Positions 9,261 to 18,295 of a DNA stretch of 64,000 bases are shown here, in pieces. The position numbers and the translations under genes are program-made. Source of the DNA: Novosphingobium subterraneum. GTDB taxonomy: Bacteria; Pseudomonadota; Alphaproteobacteria; Sphingomonadales; Sphingomonadaceae. Position 1 is the stretch's first letter, and the number at the start of each line of letters is the position of its first letter. The DNA lies in NCBI RefSeq assembly GCF_000807925.1, contig NZ_JRVC01000014.1:1-64000 (forward strand), read 5' to 3'. Under the pieces are notes generated by a model. It made no database searches. It had not been told where the DNA came from and worked only from the letters and a program-made list of their open reading frames with translations.

Positions 9261-9816
9261 TTGCGAGACGTCAGGTACAAGGCACTGATTCCACCCTTCA
9301 TGATTTTTCTGGGCAAGGCTACAGGCTGAGTATTGTTTTCGGTATTGTTTTCGGCCTTTGCGAGAGCGCCAGACCGCTGGTTGCTATCAGTTTGAGGGCC
9401 AGCGTGTCATCGATGGCGTGGAAGTGAACGCCCTGCGATGGGCTGATCCACCACACGACTCCCCCCGAGGGCCAGTTGCTTTGGCTTGCACAGGTGGGCG
9501 AAGGACTTGTCAGCGGTATGGAACACACCTCTTGGGTTTCACTATGAGGCTCGATTGTACCACTCCAACCGTGCGATGAGGGCGCGGCGCGGGATGGGAC
9601 GATCCGCTTCTAACCCTTCCCACTTCTCGATCCTGTTCGAGGCGTGAGCAAACGGTAGCTTTGGTTCAAACCCACCGTTAGTCGGGATCGCCGCGGACGG
9701 CAACGGTCCACCATACTGCGACATTTAGCAGCGAGAGCTTGAATGGCTGTTTTGGGCGTGAACCGCATCTGACTCCCAACCAGGACACTTGGAGGCTGGT
9801 TCAGACCCCGAAGACA
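9261..9816. other. Intergenic stretch, no gene seen
   Basis: About 550 bp between the GntR stop and the stop of the minus-strand alcohol dehydrogenase. It contains a 12-bp tandem repeat at 9331-9354 but no frame with recognisable protein motifs and no convincing hairpin plus T-tract. It may be decayed sequence. Confidence 0.45.
9331..9354. repeat. Exact 12-bp tandem duplication
   Basis: TATTGTTTTCGG occurs twice in direct succession (9331-9342 and 9343-9354), 70 bp after the GntR stop, in locally T-rich DNA. It is probably a replication-slippage duplication, and no function is implied. Confidence 0.8.
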
Positions 9817-10929
9817 TCACGGCAAAAGTACGGCCTTGATGCATTCGCCCTTCGCCTGCGCCGCGATGGCCGCGTTGATCTCGGAGAGCGGAAATGTCTT
9901 GATCAGGCGGTCGAACGGAAAGCGGCCTGCGGCGTGATGGGCGATCAGTTCGGGGATGAAGTTCTGCGGGTCGCTGTCGCCCTCGATGATGCCGATGATA
10001 CGGTGGCCCGGGGTCATGAGCGCAGCAATGTTCACGCTGATCGCAGCCTCGGGCCGGGCGGGCACCCCGACCAGTCCGATCGCACCGTGCGAGCCGAGTG
10101 CGCCGAGCCCCGCCTCGATCACCTCGGGTCGACCGGAGCTGTCGAATCCGAAATCGACGCCATCGGGGACGATCGCGCGGATCGCGGCAGAAAGATCGTC
10201 TGTCGCGGCGGGATCGATCACATGGGTGGCACCGAGATCGAGGCCCACATCGCGCCGCGCAGCGATCGGTTCGACGAGGATGATCGTGGTGCAGCCTTGA
10301 ATCACCGCGCCCATGACCGCCGCAAGGCCGACCGGGCCTCCGCCGAAGATCGCGATGCTGGAACCGGCGCGTGCGGCCAGCGAGCGCATGACCCCGCCGG
10401 CACCAGTCTGGAAGCCGCAGCCGAGCGGACCAAGCAGGGCGAGAGGTGCGGCATGCTCCGAAATCTTCACCACATTACGCGCGCGGGTGATTGCATGGCT
10501 GGCGAAGGAGGACTGTCCAAAGAAGTGCGAGGCAACTGCCTGATCTCCGGCACGATAGGCCTGAGAGCCATCTTCCAGCCGCATTCCGGCGTAGTTCAAC
10601 GGCACAAAAGTGCGGCAATAGCTCGGCAGCCCCTCATCGCAGCGCGGGCAAGCCCCGCAGCTCGAAAAGCCGAGGACGACGCTGTCGCCAACAGCCAGCC
10701 CTTCTACGCCTTCCCCGATCGCCTCGATCGTGCCTGCACCCTCATGCCCCAGCACGGCCGGAAGCGCATATGGCGCGAACTGGTCGCGGAACACGAGATC
10801 GGTGTGGCACAAGCCGACTCCGGCGATCTTCACCAGAACCTCGCCAGCGCGCGGCGCATCGACCTCCAGCGTCTCGACGCTGAAGTCCTGATGCGGGGTG
10901 CGGGCGACGGCGGCGGTGCATTGCGTCAT
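9817..10929 (-). CDS. Zinc-dependent alcohol dehydrogenase (aryl/geraniol type)
   Basis: A 370-aa medium-chain zinc alcohol dehydrogenase. The catalytic zinc ligands are in GLCHTD and GHEGAG. The four-cysteine structural zinc loop is CGACPRCDEGLPSYC. The Rossmann motif is GGGPVGLAA, and LGCGFQTGAGG is typical of the benzyl-alcohol/geraniol dehydrogenase branch. An AGGAAAG Shine-Dalgarno lies about 9 bases before the ATG. It is the last gene of a minus-strand operon (TonB receptor, P450, AraC regulator, this gene) and starts 15 bp after the regulator stop. It probably oxidises to an aldehyde the alcohol produced by the P450 (inference). The substrate class, aryl or terpenoid, is a guess from family similarity. 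Confidence 0.9.
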   Translation of the reverse strand: MTQCTAAVARTPHQDFSVETLEVDAPRAGEVLVKIAGVGLCHTDLVFRDQFAPYALPAVLGHEGAGTIEAIGEGVEGLAVGDSVVLGFSSCGACPRCDEGLPSYCRTFVPLNYAGMRLEDGSQAYRAGDQAVASHFFGQSSFASHAITRARNVVKISEHAAPLALLGPLGCGFQTGAGGVMRSLAARAGSSIAIFGGGPVGLAAVMGAVIQGCTTIILVEPIAARRDVGLDLGATHVIDPAATDDLSAAIRAIVPDGVDFGFDSSGRPEVIEAGLGALGSHGAIGLVGVPARPEAAISVNIAALMTPGHRIIGIIEGDSDPQNFIPELIAHHAAGRFPFDRLIKTFPLSEINAAIAAQAKGECIKAVLLP

Positions 10930-10944
10930 GCGGGGTCTTTCCTG

Positions 10945-11862
10945 CTACTGGATGGTCTGCTCGTGCTGACGAAAGTCGCTTGGCGTGCGCCCGGCATAGG
11001 CCCGGAAGGCGCGGCTAAAATGGCTCTGGCTGGTGAAGCCCAGCGATTCTGAAAGCGCGGCAAGCGTCATGTCGGTCTGCGCCAGCAAATGCTGTGCACG
11101 GTCGAGCCGAGCCTTCATCACATACTGGTGCGGCGAGATTCCGGTGGCCTTCTTGAACACGCGGCAGAAGTGCGAGGGGGTGACGCCGGCGGTCGCCGCC
11201 ATCTGCTCCAGGCTGTGTTCGTGTTCCGGGTGATCGAGGATGGCGTTCATTACCTTGTGAAGCCGGTAAGCTGAAAAGTCCGAGGTCGGGATTTCGAGCG
11301 GCTTGCCCTGTGCCGGCACGCCCGAGAGGATGTGCGCCTTGAGCGCACCCACCATGGCCGAGACATAGGCCTCGCGCTCGTCTGCATGGGGGGCATAAAG
11401 CTCTGCGAGGATCTGCCGCGTCAGCGCCACGCCCAGCGGATCGGTGAAGGCAAATCGCATCTTGCTGAACTGGTCACTTAGTGAGGCGGTCTTGAGCACC
11501 TCCGAAGAAACGCTCAGCGTGACCACGTCGAGCTCGCCATCGACAAGCCAGCCGGTGGGCATTCCGGCGGGCACGATCGTAGCGCAACCGGGAATCGAAT
11601 GCGTCTCGGTCCAACTGCCGCGCTCCCAGGTCTTGACGCGGGGCTTGCCCGCGATGTGCACGATGAAGATCGGATCGGGCACTGGCGGCAGGGCATAGCT
11701 CCCTACGAACTGCCGCCAGCGGCACAGCGACCAGCCATCGCCCAGCGACCCGAGCTCCATCTCGGGCGGTCTGCCGAGCACGTCGCAGATGATTGCCTTG
11801 TTGTCCCACACCTTCTGGGCGGGTGCGGACGCGTCCTTCTCCCTTTCGAGCTGTTTCGGCAT
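10945..11862 (-). CDS. AraC-family transcriptional regulator
   Basis: A 305-aa regulator from the ATG at 11862, which has GAGGGA about 8 bases upstream; a TTG start at 11883 would overlap the P450 stop. The C-terminal ~100 residues form the AraC double HTH (LEQMAATAGVTPSHFCRVFK and LAALSESLGFTSQSHFSRAF). The ~190-residue N-terminal part resembles the AraC-binding-like ligand domain. It sits inside the operon between the P450 and alcohol dehydrogenase genes, so it is likely to be the module's own regulator. No operator could be assigned. Confidence 0.9.
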   Translation of the reverse strand: MPKQLEREKDASAPAQKVWDNKAIICDVLGRPPEMELGSLGDGWSLCRWRQFVGSYALPPVPDPIFIVHIAGKPRVKTWERGSWTETHSIPGCATIVPAGMPTGWLVDGELDVVTLSVSSEVLKTASLSDQFSKMRFAFTDPLGVALTRQILAELYAPHADEREAYVSAMVGALKAHILSGVPAQGKPLEIPTSDFSAYRLHKVMNAILDHPEHEHSLEQMAATAGVTPSHFCRVFKKATGISPHQYVMKARLDRAQHLLAQTDMTLAALSESLGFTSQSHFSRAFRAYAGRTPSDFRQHEQTIQ

Positions 11863-11875
11863 CACTCGTCCCTCG

Positions 11876-13093
11876 TCACCCAACCAGCCGCACCTCGAGT
11901 TTCTTGAACCCGTTGATGAACGCGGATCGCACGCGCTGCGGCTGGCTCACAATCTCGAAGCGAGAAACATGGCGCGCAAGGTGACCAAATGCCACCCTCA
12001 GCTGCATTTCCGCAAGCCGCGAGCCGACGCAGACATGAGCACCCGCCCCGAAGGCGACATGCTGGCGCACCTGCCGGGTGATATCGAACCGGTCGGGATC
12101 GGAGAAGGCAGCGGCATCACGATTGCCGGCGGGGTAGAACATCACCACCCGGTCGCCCTTGCGGATTGCCTGCCCACCCAGTTCGGTATCGCGCATCGCG
12201 GTGCGGCGCATGTGGATCACCGCGCTCGCATGGCGCACCATTTCCTTGACTGCGCCGGGCAACAGGTCGGGGTTGTCGCGGATCATCTGCCACTGTGCCG
12301 GTTCGCGCGCGAAGGCGATCATCGAATGATTCAGTGTGTTGCGGGTCGTCTCGTTACCGCCGACCAGCGCGAGTACGAGATTGCCGACGAAATCGGCAAA
12401 CGGTACGGGTTCACCTCCTATTTCGCTGTTGGCGAGCAGCGAGGCAAGATCACGGGTTGGTTCGGCCCGGCGGCTTTCGAAGAGTGCCTGACAGAAGCCG
12501 AAGAATTCGCCCACCACCTGCTGCATCGCTTCGGGTGACTGGCGGAAATCGGGATCGTCCTCACCGATGAAAGCATCGGTCCAGCGGTGCAGATCGCGCC
12601 ACATGTCACTCGGCACGCCGAGCAGCTCGGCAAGCGTGAGAAGCGGCAGCGGTACAGTGAAACAGGGCAGAATATCGATGATCTCGTTCAGCGGGACCCC
12701 GGCCAGCAAGGCCTCCACCCGGGCCGCAATCCGCGTCTCTATCCCCTCGAGCCGCCCCGGTGAGAGCGCAGGCACCACGAACTTGCGGTATTGCGTGTGG
12801 ATCGGCGGATCGCGCGAGATGAACGGCACCCCGATGCCGCTGTCACCCGCACCGGCGAGCCCTGCCTCATTCTCGTCGAAAATGCGGTGGCCGCCATTCT
12901 CGCGGGCCGAGGAGAACAGATCGGACTGCTTCGAGACCGCTAGGATCTCCTCGAAACCGAGCACCGCCCAGAACCCGCCTCGATCCTGCGCGGGCGGATT
13001 CCAATGGACAGGCCCTTTGCGCCTGAGTTGTGCGAACAGGTCATAAGGCATGCCCGCCGCATAGAGCGAAGGATCGCCGAGGTCGGTGTCCAT
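11876..13093 (-). CDS. Cytochrome P450
   Basis: A 405-aa bacterial class-I P450. The haem-binding loop FGAGAHVCVG contains the axial Cys. The I-helix motif is GGNETTRN (about residues 238-245), and the K-helix ExxR candidate is EMVR. There is no membrane anchor, so it is soluble and would need a ferredoxin and reductase, neither encoded nearby. The meander sequence (HMRRTAMRDTELGG, GNRDAAAFSDPDRFD) resembles the CYP125/CYP142 and CYP108/CYP111 sterol/terpenoid groups. It starts 2 bp after the receptor stop, so translational coupling is likely. Hydroxylation of an imported hydrophobic terpenoid-like compound is an inference from context. Confidence 0.92.
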   Translation of the reverse strand: MDTDLGDPSLYAAGMPYDLFAQLRRKGPVHWNPPAQDRGGFWAVLGFEEILAVSKQSDLFSSARENGGHRIFDENEAGLAGAGDSGIGVPFISRDPPIHTQYRKFVVPALSPGRLEGIETRIAARVEALLAGVPLNEIIDILPCFTVPLPLLTLAELLGVPSDMWRDLHRWTDAFIGEDDPDFRQSPEAMQQVVGEFFGFCQALFESRRAEPTRDLASLLANSEIGGEPVPFADFVGNLVLALVGGNETTRNTLNHSMIAFAREPAQWQMIRDNPDLLPGAVKEMVRHASAVIHMRRTAMRDTELGGQAIRKGDRVVMFYPAGNRDAAAFSDPDRFDITRQVRQHVAFGAGAHVCVGSRLAEMQLRVAFGHLARHVSRFEIVSQPQRVRSAFINGFKKLEVRLVG

Positions 13094-13095
13094 GC

Positions 13096-15303
13096 TCAGA
13101 AGTCCGCGCGAACGGAGATACCGAAGGTGCGTGGCGCATTCGGAACAAGGAAGTTGTAAGGGAAACCAGCCCCGCGCAGATCAAGGCCGTAGCCATAGGT
13201 TTTGCGGTTGAAGAGGTTGTTGGCGAAGGCGCGAACGGTGATTGTGTCGTTGCTCCAGCTGAGCGCGCCGTTGACCCTGGCGTTGGCCCCTTGCGCGAGT
13301 TCCGAATTGACCTGTGCCGAGCCTGCCACGTTCACCGCGTTGAAGGGCGAGAAGAACTGGCTGCTGGCATAGACCACGTTCGGCGAGAAGGCCACTAGAC
13401 CGCCGGCCACATCGACCACATCCCAGTCGGCTCCAAGCTGCCCGGTTAACCTGGGCGCAAACGGCAGGCGGTTGCCGGCGAGGTCGGTACCCTGAAGGGT
13501 CAGCTCCTTGAACTTCGACTGAAGCAGGCCGAACGAGGCATTGACCCTCAGGCCATTGATCGGCCGCAACGTCGTTTCCGCTTCCAGGCCGTACACCTCG
13601 GACTTGGGTGCATTGACAAGGAATGAGACCGGCCCGGGGCGCGTGTCCTGCAGCTGCTGGTTGGTGTAGTCGTAATAAAACGCCGAGATGGCATAGGTCA
13701 GCACGCGGTCAGCCGTGCGGCCCTTGAAGCCAAGCTCGAAGGCATTGACATACTCGGGCTTGATATAGCTGATCCCGCTCGAGGAAGTGTAGCCGCCGCC
13801 GTTGACCGCGCCAGCGCGGTAACCGCGATTGTAGCTCGCGTAGAGCAGCGCTCCGCTGCCAAAGGTGTAGCTTAGCGCCACCCGACCGGTCAGTGCGTTG
13901 TTGTTGTCCTTCAGCGCATAGCGGGCCGCGGGATCGTAAGCGCAGGTGCCGGGCACGCCGACGCACGGCACAGTGGAGGCGATCGGAAAATCAGGTGCAC
14001 CCACTGCACCCACGAAGAGATAGGCGAAGGCGTCGTCGTACTTTGATGTGTCGCGGGTATAGCGGGCGCCGAGCGTCAGGCTAAGCGCGCTCGTCAGTGC
14101 GATGTCAGCCTGCCCGAAAACGGCGTAGGAACGGCGCTGCTGCCGGTAGTGCTGGAAGAAGCCGCCGGCTGGTGGCAGCGGGAGGTTGAAGCGGTTGTCT
14201 GTTACGTTGCGGTCGTAGCCGTAGAACAAGCCACCGACGAAGGTCACGCCGCTGCCAGTATAGTTGGCGCGCAATTCCTGGCTGAATTGGCGATACTGCG
14301 ACTGCCAGGTGATATCGAGGATATCGAGTGGCGAGCCGTCCGCCGCCTGTTGCAGGTTCTGCGATCCGCCGTCGTACGAAGTGATCGAGGTCAGCGTCAG
14401 CTTGTCCGTCAGGTCGACGCCGATATTGGCGCTGAAGCCCCAGGCGTCGGTGTTATTGTCACCTACGCGGTTTTCATTGGTCTCGAAGAAGTCGAGCCCA
14501 GCGCGGAAGGCACCGAGGCCATGCACCGCAGCCTGCGTGCCACGATCGCGCCCGCCGTAGGCGCGCAGGACAACGTTGACGCTCTCGCTCGGCTTGAGGC
14601 GAAGCGAGAGGCGACCTTGCAGCGTATCGGTCGAATTGGGATCACGGCCTCCTGCGAAGGTGTTGCGGATCTGCCCGTCACCCTTGGCGTAGTTCACCGC
14701 CGCGCGGATGCCAGCGACGCCCTCTGACAGCGTGGTTTCGAGCGCCCCTTGAGCGGTGAACGTGCCGAAGTTGCCGTAGCCAAGCTGGACGTAGCCCTCG
14801 CTGCCCGAAAGATCCGGCCGCTTGGTGATGAAGTTGATCGCGCCGCCGGTGGTGTTACGGCCGAATAACGTGCCCTGCGGCCCGCGCAGCACCTCCACCC
14901 GGTCCAGATCGAACAAGCCCATCCCGTGACTGGTGCGTGGCGCGAGATAGACATCATCGAGGTAGACCCCGACCGGCGAAGCCTGATTGGAATTGTATTC
15001 GTTGGCCACGCCAATGCCGCGCAAGGTGAAGTTGGGCTGCGTGTTGCCATAGGGGCTGTTGATCTGGAGGTTCGGCACCGCCTCGCCGAGCTGCGCCGAA
15101 TTGGTGATGCCGCGCTCTGCCAGCGAATCCCCGCCCAGCGCGGTCACGGCCAGCGGCACATCAAGTAACGACTGCTCGCGGCGCTGCGCTGTCACTACGA
15201 TTTCGTCATCACCTTTGGGTGCTTCAGCCTGCGCCAAGGCAACGCTCGATGTCGATGCAGCAATCAGCGACAGCGCCGCGCGCACGTACCCCATACCAGC
15301 CAT
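13096..15303 (-). CDS. TonB-dependent outer-membrane receptor
   Basis: A 735-aa receptor from the ATG at 15303, preceded by GGGAGAG; an upstream in-frame codon would add 13 residues with no signal character. The signal peptide ends near VALAQA. The TonB-box-like segment DEIVVTAQRREQ and the plug (VPLAVTALGGDSLAERG, RGPQGTLFGRNTTGGAINF) are clear, and the last strand ends in Phe. It is the first gene of a four-gene operon with a P450, AraC regulator and alcohol dehydrogenase. Uptake of the P450 substrate is the likely role. Confidence 0.93.
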   Translation of the reverse strand: MAGMGYVRAALSLIAASTSSVALAQAEAPKGDDEIVVTAQRREQSLLDVPLAVTALGGDSLAERGITNSAQLGEAVPNLQINSPYGNTQPNFTLRGIGVANEYNSNQASPVGVYLDDVYLAPRTSHGMGLFDLDRVEVLRGPQGTLFGRNTTGGAINFITKRPDLSGSEGYVQLGYGNFGTFTAQGALETTLSEGVAGIRAAVNYAKGDGQIRNTFAGGRDPNSTDTLQGRLSLRLKPSESVNVVLRAYGGRDRGTQAAVHGLGAFRAGLDFFETNENRVGDNNTDAWGFSANIGVDLTDKLTLTSITSYDGGSQNLQQAADGSPLDILDITWQSQYRQFSQELRANYTGSGVTFVGGLFYGYDRNVTDNRFNLPLPPAGGFFQHYRQQRRSYAVFGQADIALTSALSLTLGARYTRDTSKYDDAFAYLFVGAVGAPDFPIASTVPCVGVPGTCAYDPAARYALKDNNNALTGRVALSYTFGSGALLYASYNRGYRAGAVNGGGYTSSSGISYIKPEYVNAFELGFKGRTADRVLTYAISAFYYDYTNQQLQDTRPGPVSFLVNAPKSEVYGLEAETTLRPINGLRVNASFGLLQSKFKELTLQGTDLAGNRLPFAPRLTGQLGADWDVVDVAGGLVAFSPNVVYASSQFFSPFNAVNVAGSAQVNSELAQGANARVNGALSWSNDTITVRAFANNLFNRKTYGYGLDLRGAGFPYNFLVPNAPRTFGISVRADF

Positions 15304-15987
15304 GCTTCTCTCCCGTAAAAGACTTGAGCTCTTGTGGCTCACATGCTGCGATGATTAGGCTACTGGGTGCGGTAGGGCTTTAGGGCCGATTGCGCGCCAA
15401 TTTGACATTTCTTGCGCTATGCCTCGGTACCAGCTGCGCTGTTCCCGTCGATGTGTGAGGCCTGTCGGCCTGGAACTGGAAGTCGGGTTTTGCCGAAGTC
15501 TGGTCGAGAGAATAAAGCGGCCGGCAGATGGCGGGTAATCGTCATGCAGCTGAAAACGGAGCGGCCTGTTCAATTTGAACTTCTTCCCGATGCCCGGGCC
15601 AGACTGCTGGCGTGGCTCGAACCGCGGGGGTAGCAATTGTGGACGGTTATGTCTGTCCAAGCCGGGTTGGTCACCCCAGCACCCGCCAGTCTGCTCGGCT
15701 TGTCGACGAATGAGTGACGCGAGTGGGCCCGGTCGGTCAGATGTCCCTTTCTGAACGCCTGATCCTGAAACCTTCGACCGTTCGTCTGGAAGCGAAATAC
15801 GCGAAGCGCTCAAGCCCAAGCGGTAGCTAAGTTGTTTTCTGTTACAGCTTACGCACTGTTTTTCGTGCCGTCGACGGCCAGAGGAGCATTTACCGGCGCG
15901 GAGAGATCACAAGCAATTTGGGTAGCCGCCGGCAAACCCTTGAACAAAAAATTCGAGGCACATTGGAGGTCGGTCGGAACGCCTCCT
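15304..15987. other. Intergenic stretch, no gene seen
   Basis: About 680 bp between the start of the minus-strand receptor operon and the stop of the PhyH gene. It must hold the promoter of the receptor-P450 operon. A short inverted repeat TGAGC-N7-GCTCA lies at 15325-15341, about 22 bp before the receptor start, and could be a regulator site. The remainder carries only spurious frames. Confidence 0.4.
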
Positions 15988-16812
15988 TCAAGCGGTTAGC
16001 GCGGCGAGATGTGTCTCCCAAGCGATTGTGTCGTTGTGCGAATGCGTAAAGCCGATCGAACGTTCGAAGTCCACGCAGGCTTTCGAACGGAAGGCAACGA
16101 TGTAAGTACGCCGCCAGCGGTCCGGCGAGGTATTCCCACCTGAGCCGTGGACGATCAGTTCGTCATGCACGGTAATGTCGCCCCGCTTCAGCGGCAGGTC
16201 CACGACCATATCGGCATCGTTCAGTTCGACGCTGAGGATGTGAGATTTGCTGCGATCTTCACCCATCAGAGGGCGGTGCGGACGCAGGCCTTGCTTCTGC
16301 GAACCCGGCACAACCTTGAGACAACCATTTTCCGGATCGGCATCGTCGAGCGCAAGGCTGCAGGTCGCGGTCAATGGCTCAGGGGTTCCGGTGGGCCAGT
16401 AACCAAGGTCCTGATGCATGGTAAAAACAGCATCGGGCTTCGCAGGGCGTTTCGCGAGGAACTGGTCATAATCCAGAGTTGCAGTCTCTCCGATCAGCTG
16501 TCGGGAGATCGAGGCTGCGCGCCGTTCGTAGAGGTTGTCGCGCAAGCTTGGTTCGTAGTGACGCGGCAATACGGCATTTACCAGGCTGAAGTTCTCGAAT
16601 GCACGGTCATATGGCCCGGACATGTCACAGAAATCCTTGCCCATGCCCCTGACTTCGCCCCGAATGAAGCGCTCGAATTCGGTCTCGAGCGGCGCAAGTT
16701 CCTCCTCGGTCATCACGCCGCGCAAAGTGATGTAGCCATCGCGATGGAACTGGGCGATCTCCTCTGGCGTGAGAATATAATCGTCCCCCTGTCTACCGAA
16801 CTGCTGCGTCAT
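15988..16812 (-). CDS. Phytanoyl-CoA dioxygenase (PhyH) family protein
   Basis: A 274-aa Fe(II)/2-oxoglutarate-dependent oxygenase. The metal triad is visible as HxD (His133, Asp135 in TMHQDLGYW) and the distal His222 in VHGSGG. The 2-oxoglutarate-binding Arg is near 234-235 (RWRRTY). There is no signal peptide. It is the last gene of the minus-strand arm receptor - deglycosidase alpha - deglycosidase beta - PhyH, starting 71 bp after the beta-subunit stop. In that setting it could hydroxylate the aglycone or a sugar-derived product (inference). Family assignment is strong, but substrate and exact reaction are unknown. Confidence 0.88.
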   Translation of the reverse strand: MTQQFGRQGDDYILTPEEIAQFHRDGYITLRGVMTEEELAPLETEFERFIRGEVRGMGKDFCDMSGPYDRAFENFSLVNAVLPRHYEPSLRDNLYERRAASISRQLIGETATLDYDQFLAKRPAKPDAVFTMHQDLGYWPTGTPEPLTATCSLALDDADPENGCLKVVPGSQKQGLRPHRPLMGEDRSKSHILSVELNDADMVVDLPLKRGDITVHDELIVHGSGGNTSPDRWRRTYIVAFRSKACVDFERSIGFTHSHNDTIAWETHLAALTA

Positions 16813-16883
16813 TTGTGCTCAAACCTTCGTTTTCTTGATGAGCTTCCAAAGCCCCATGTTAGAATCGCCGGATGCCTATCCTG

Positions 16884-17288
16884 TCAGGCGATGCAGATGG
16901 TGCCGTATCGTTCGGCGTGCATCGGGAAGATATGCACGTCTGGCGGGAAGTAGGAATAGCGGATGCGGGCGAGGACTTCGATCTTGTGGACGCCCGGTTC
17001 GAGGCCGCCCGGCTTGTCGACGAGGATTTCGCCCCATTCGGTCAGTCCCCAGCGCGCGGTGGTCTCCTCGCGCATTTCGGCCATGGTATACACTTCGTCG
17101 CGGATGCCGAAGCGGTTGATCTCGTGATCGTAGAACACGCCGTCGACGGTGACGTCGAAGCCGTCGAGTTGCGACAGGCGGGTGCCGTGGTAGTTGGGAA
17201 TACGGATGCGGATGGCAAAGCCTTCGCGCGCACCGACAGGGCCGAAATTGCGGAAGCCGGTGCTCTGGATGAGCTGGTGTTCGAGCAT
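16884..17288 (-). CDS. C-glycoside deglycosidase beta-subunit-like protein (DUF6379)
   Basis: A small protein of 134 aa from the ATG at 17288 with a GGAGAA Shine-Dalgarno; longer in-frame starts run into the preceding gene. The sequence (FAIRIRIPNYHGTRLSQLDG, FYDHEINRFGIRDEVYTM, TEWGEILVDKPGGLEPG) matches what I know of the DUF6379 family. That family includes the beta subunit of C-glycoside deglycosidases such as the DgpC/CarC type. The length fits a single-domain beta-sandwich subunit. It lies 35 bp after the sugar isomerase-fold gene that would be its alpha partner. In characterised systems this pair cleaves the C-C bond of 3-oxo-C-glycosides. That activity here is inferred from the pairing and needs a profile search. 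Confidence 0.75.
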   Translation of the reverse strand: MLEHQLIQSTGFRNFGPVGAREGFAIRIRIPNYHGTRLSQLDGFDVTVDGVFYDHEINRFGIRDEVYTMAEMREETTARWGLTEWGEILVDKPGGLEPGVHKIEVLARIRYSYFPPDVHIFPMHAERYGTICIA

Positions 17289-17323
17289 GGTGTTCTCCGG
17301 GAAATCTTGGGGGGCGGAAGGCC

Positions 17324-18232
17324 TCAGGCGAACTTGCCTTCGTCGAACTCGCGCTCCAGCTTGCGCAGCAGCACGTGCTGGCGACGGACCTGATCGATCG
17401 AGCGCCAAGGCGCGCGCCAGCCTTCGTACTCGCTAGACAGGTAGCCCGAATAGCCCGAGCGCTTGATCGCCGAGATCACCGGCTTCCACGGGATGTTCTG
17501 GTCCTCGAGGTTCTCGTCGATATCGTGGAACTTGGCCTGGATGAACACGACGTACTTGGCGATGTCGAGGAACTCCTCCGGATTGACGGCAATGCCGTTG
17601 AGGAATTCCATATGCTTGCGCGCCTCGTCGTTGATCTGGTGCGAGCCCCAGTGCGTCAGCGGGCGGTCCTGAAAGATGCCAGTGTCGATCATCAAGCCGA
17701 AGTTCTTCGTGCCGGTGCGCTCGATGAAATTGATGTAACCATCGACGACTTCATGCTTGATCGGCGTGGGAGCGTGGATTTCCGGACAGATGACCACGCC
17801 GAGCTTGTGGGCAAGATCGAGGTTGCGCTCGGTATAGGCCTCCCACTGCGGTTCGGGGATCAGGTCGTGCGAAAGCACACCGAACTTCGGACGCAGGAAC
17901 TTGAAGCCCAGCTGGTGGGCAAGGCGCAGGTCGCGCTCCAGCTCCGCGGCACCTTCCTCGACGGTGAGATTGCGCCCCAGCGTAATGCGCATGTCGACCC
18001 ACGAGCACATGTTGGTGGGTTCCAGCTTGTACTTGTCGAGCAGGCCGAACCAGCGGTCGATAAACTGGCTGGAGGGGTTGGGGTAGCCTTCGATCTGTCC
18101 TTCGCCGAGGATCTCGATTCCAGTGGCACCGGTATCGGCGATGTGATCGAACGCGTCTTCCAGCGTCATGACCGATCCGTAGTCGTCGACGTAGCTGTAG
18201 GTTGAAACACCGTATTTGAACGAACCGGGCAT
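17324..18232 (-). CDS. Sugar phosphate isomerase/epimerase-fold protein, probable C-glycoside deglycosidase alpha subunit
   Basis: A 302-aa xylose-isomerase-like TIM barrel (AP_endonuc_2 family). The metal-binding positions are all present: Glu151 (CPEIHAP), Asp183 (LMIDTGIF), His236 (QAKFHDID) and Glu268 (SSEYEGW). The AGGAG Shine-Dalgarno is 8 bases before the ATG. No signal peptide is present, so it is cytoplasmic. Adjacent position to a DUF6379 protein is the hallmark of C-glycoside deglycosidases, in which this fold is the catalytic alpha subunit using Mn2+ or a similar metal on a 3-keto sugar. Isomerase or 3-keto-O-glycoside eliminase activity is the main alternative. It begins 63 bp after the receptor stop. 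Confidence 0.8.
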   Translation of the reverse strand: MPGSFKYGVSTYSYVDDYGSVMTLEDAFDHIADTGATGIEILGEGQIEGYPNPSSQFIDRWFGLLDKYKLEPTNMCSWVDMRITLGRNLTVEEGAAELERDLRLAHQLGFKFLRPKFGVLSHDLIPEPQWEAYTERNLDLAHKLGVVICPEIHAPTPIKHEVVDGYINFIERTGTKNFGLMIDTGIFQDRPLTHWGSHQINDEARKHMEFLNGIAVNPEEFLDIAKYVVFIQAKFHDIDENLEDQNIPWKPVISAIKRSGYSGYLSSEYEGWRAPWRSIDQVRRQHVLLRKLEREFDEGKFA

Positions 18233-18295
18233 GTCTTACTCCTGGATGGCGGGAGAAGGAGCCAGGCTTCACCTCCCGCCGGTACGCGTGTCAGA

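Noticed and set aside
9331..9354. Start of a CRISPR or other repeat array
   Set aside because: Only two abutting 12-bp units without spacers.
9739..11052. A 437-codon + strand frame
   Set aside because: It is antisense to the zinc alcohol dehydrogenase, whose zinc ligands and Rossmann motif are complete on the minus strand.
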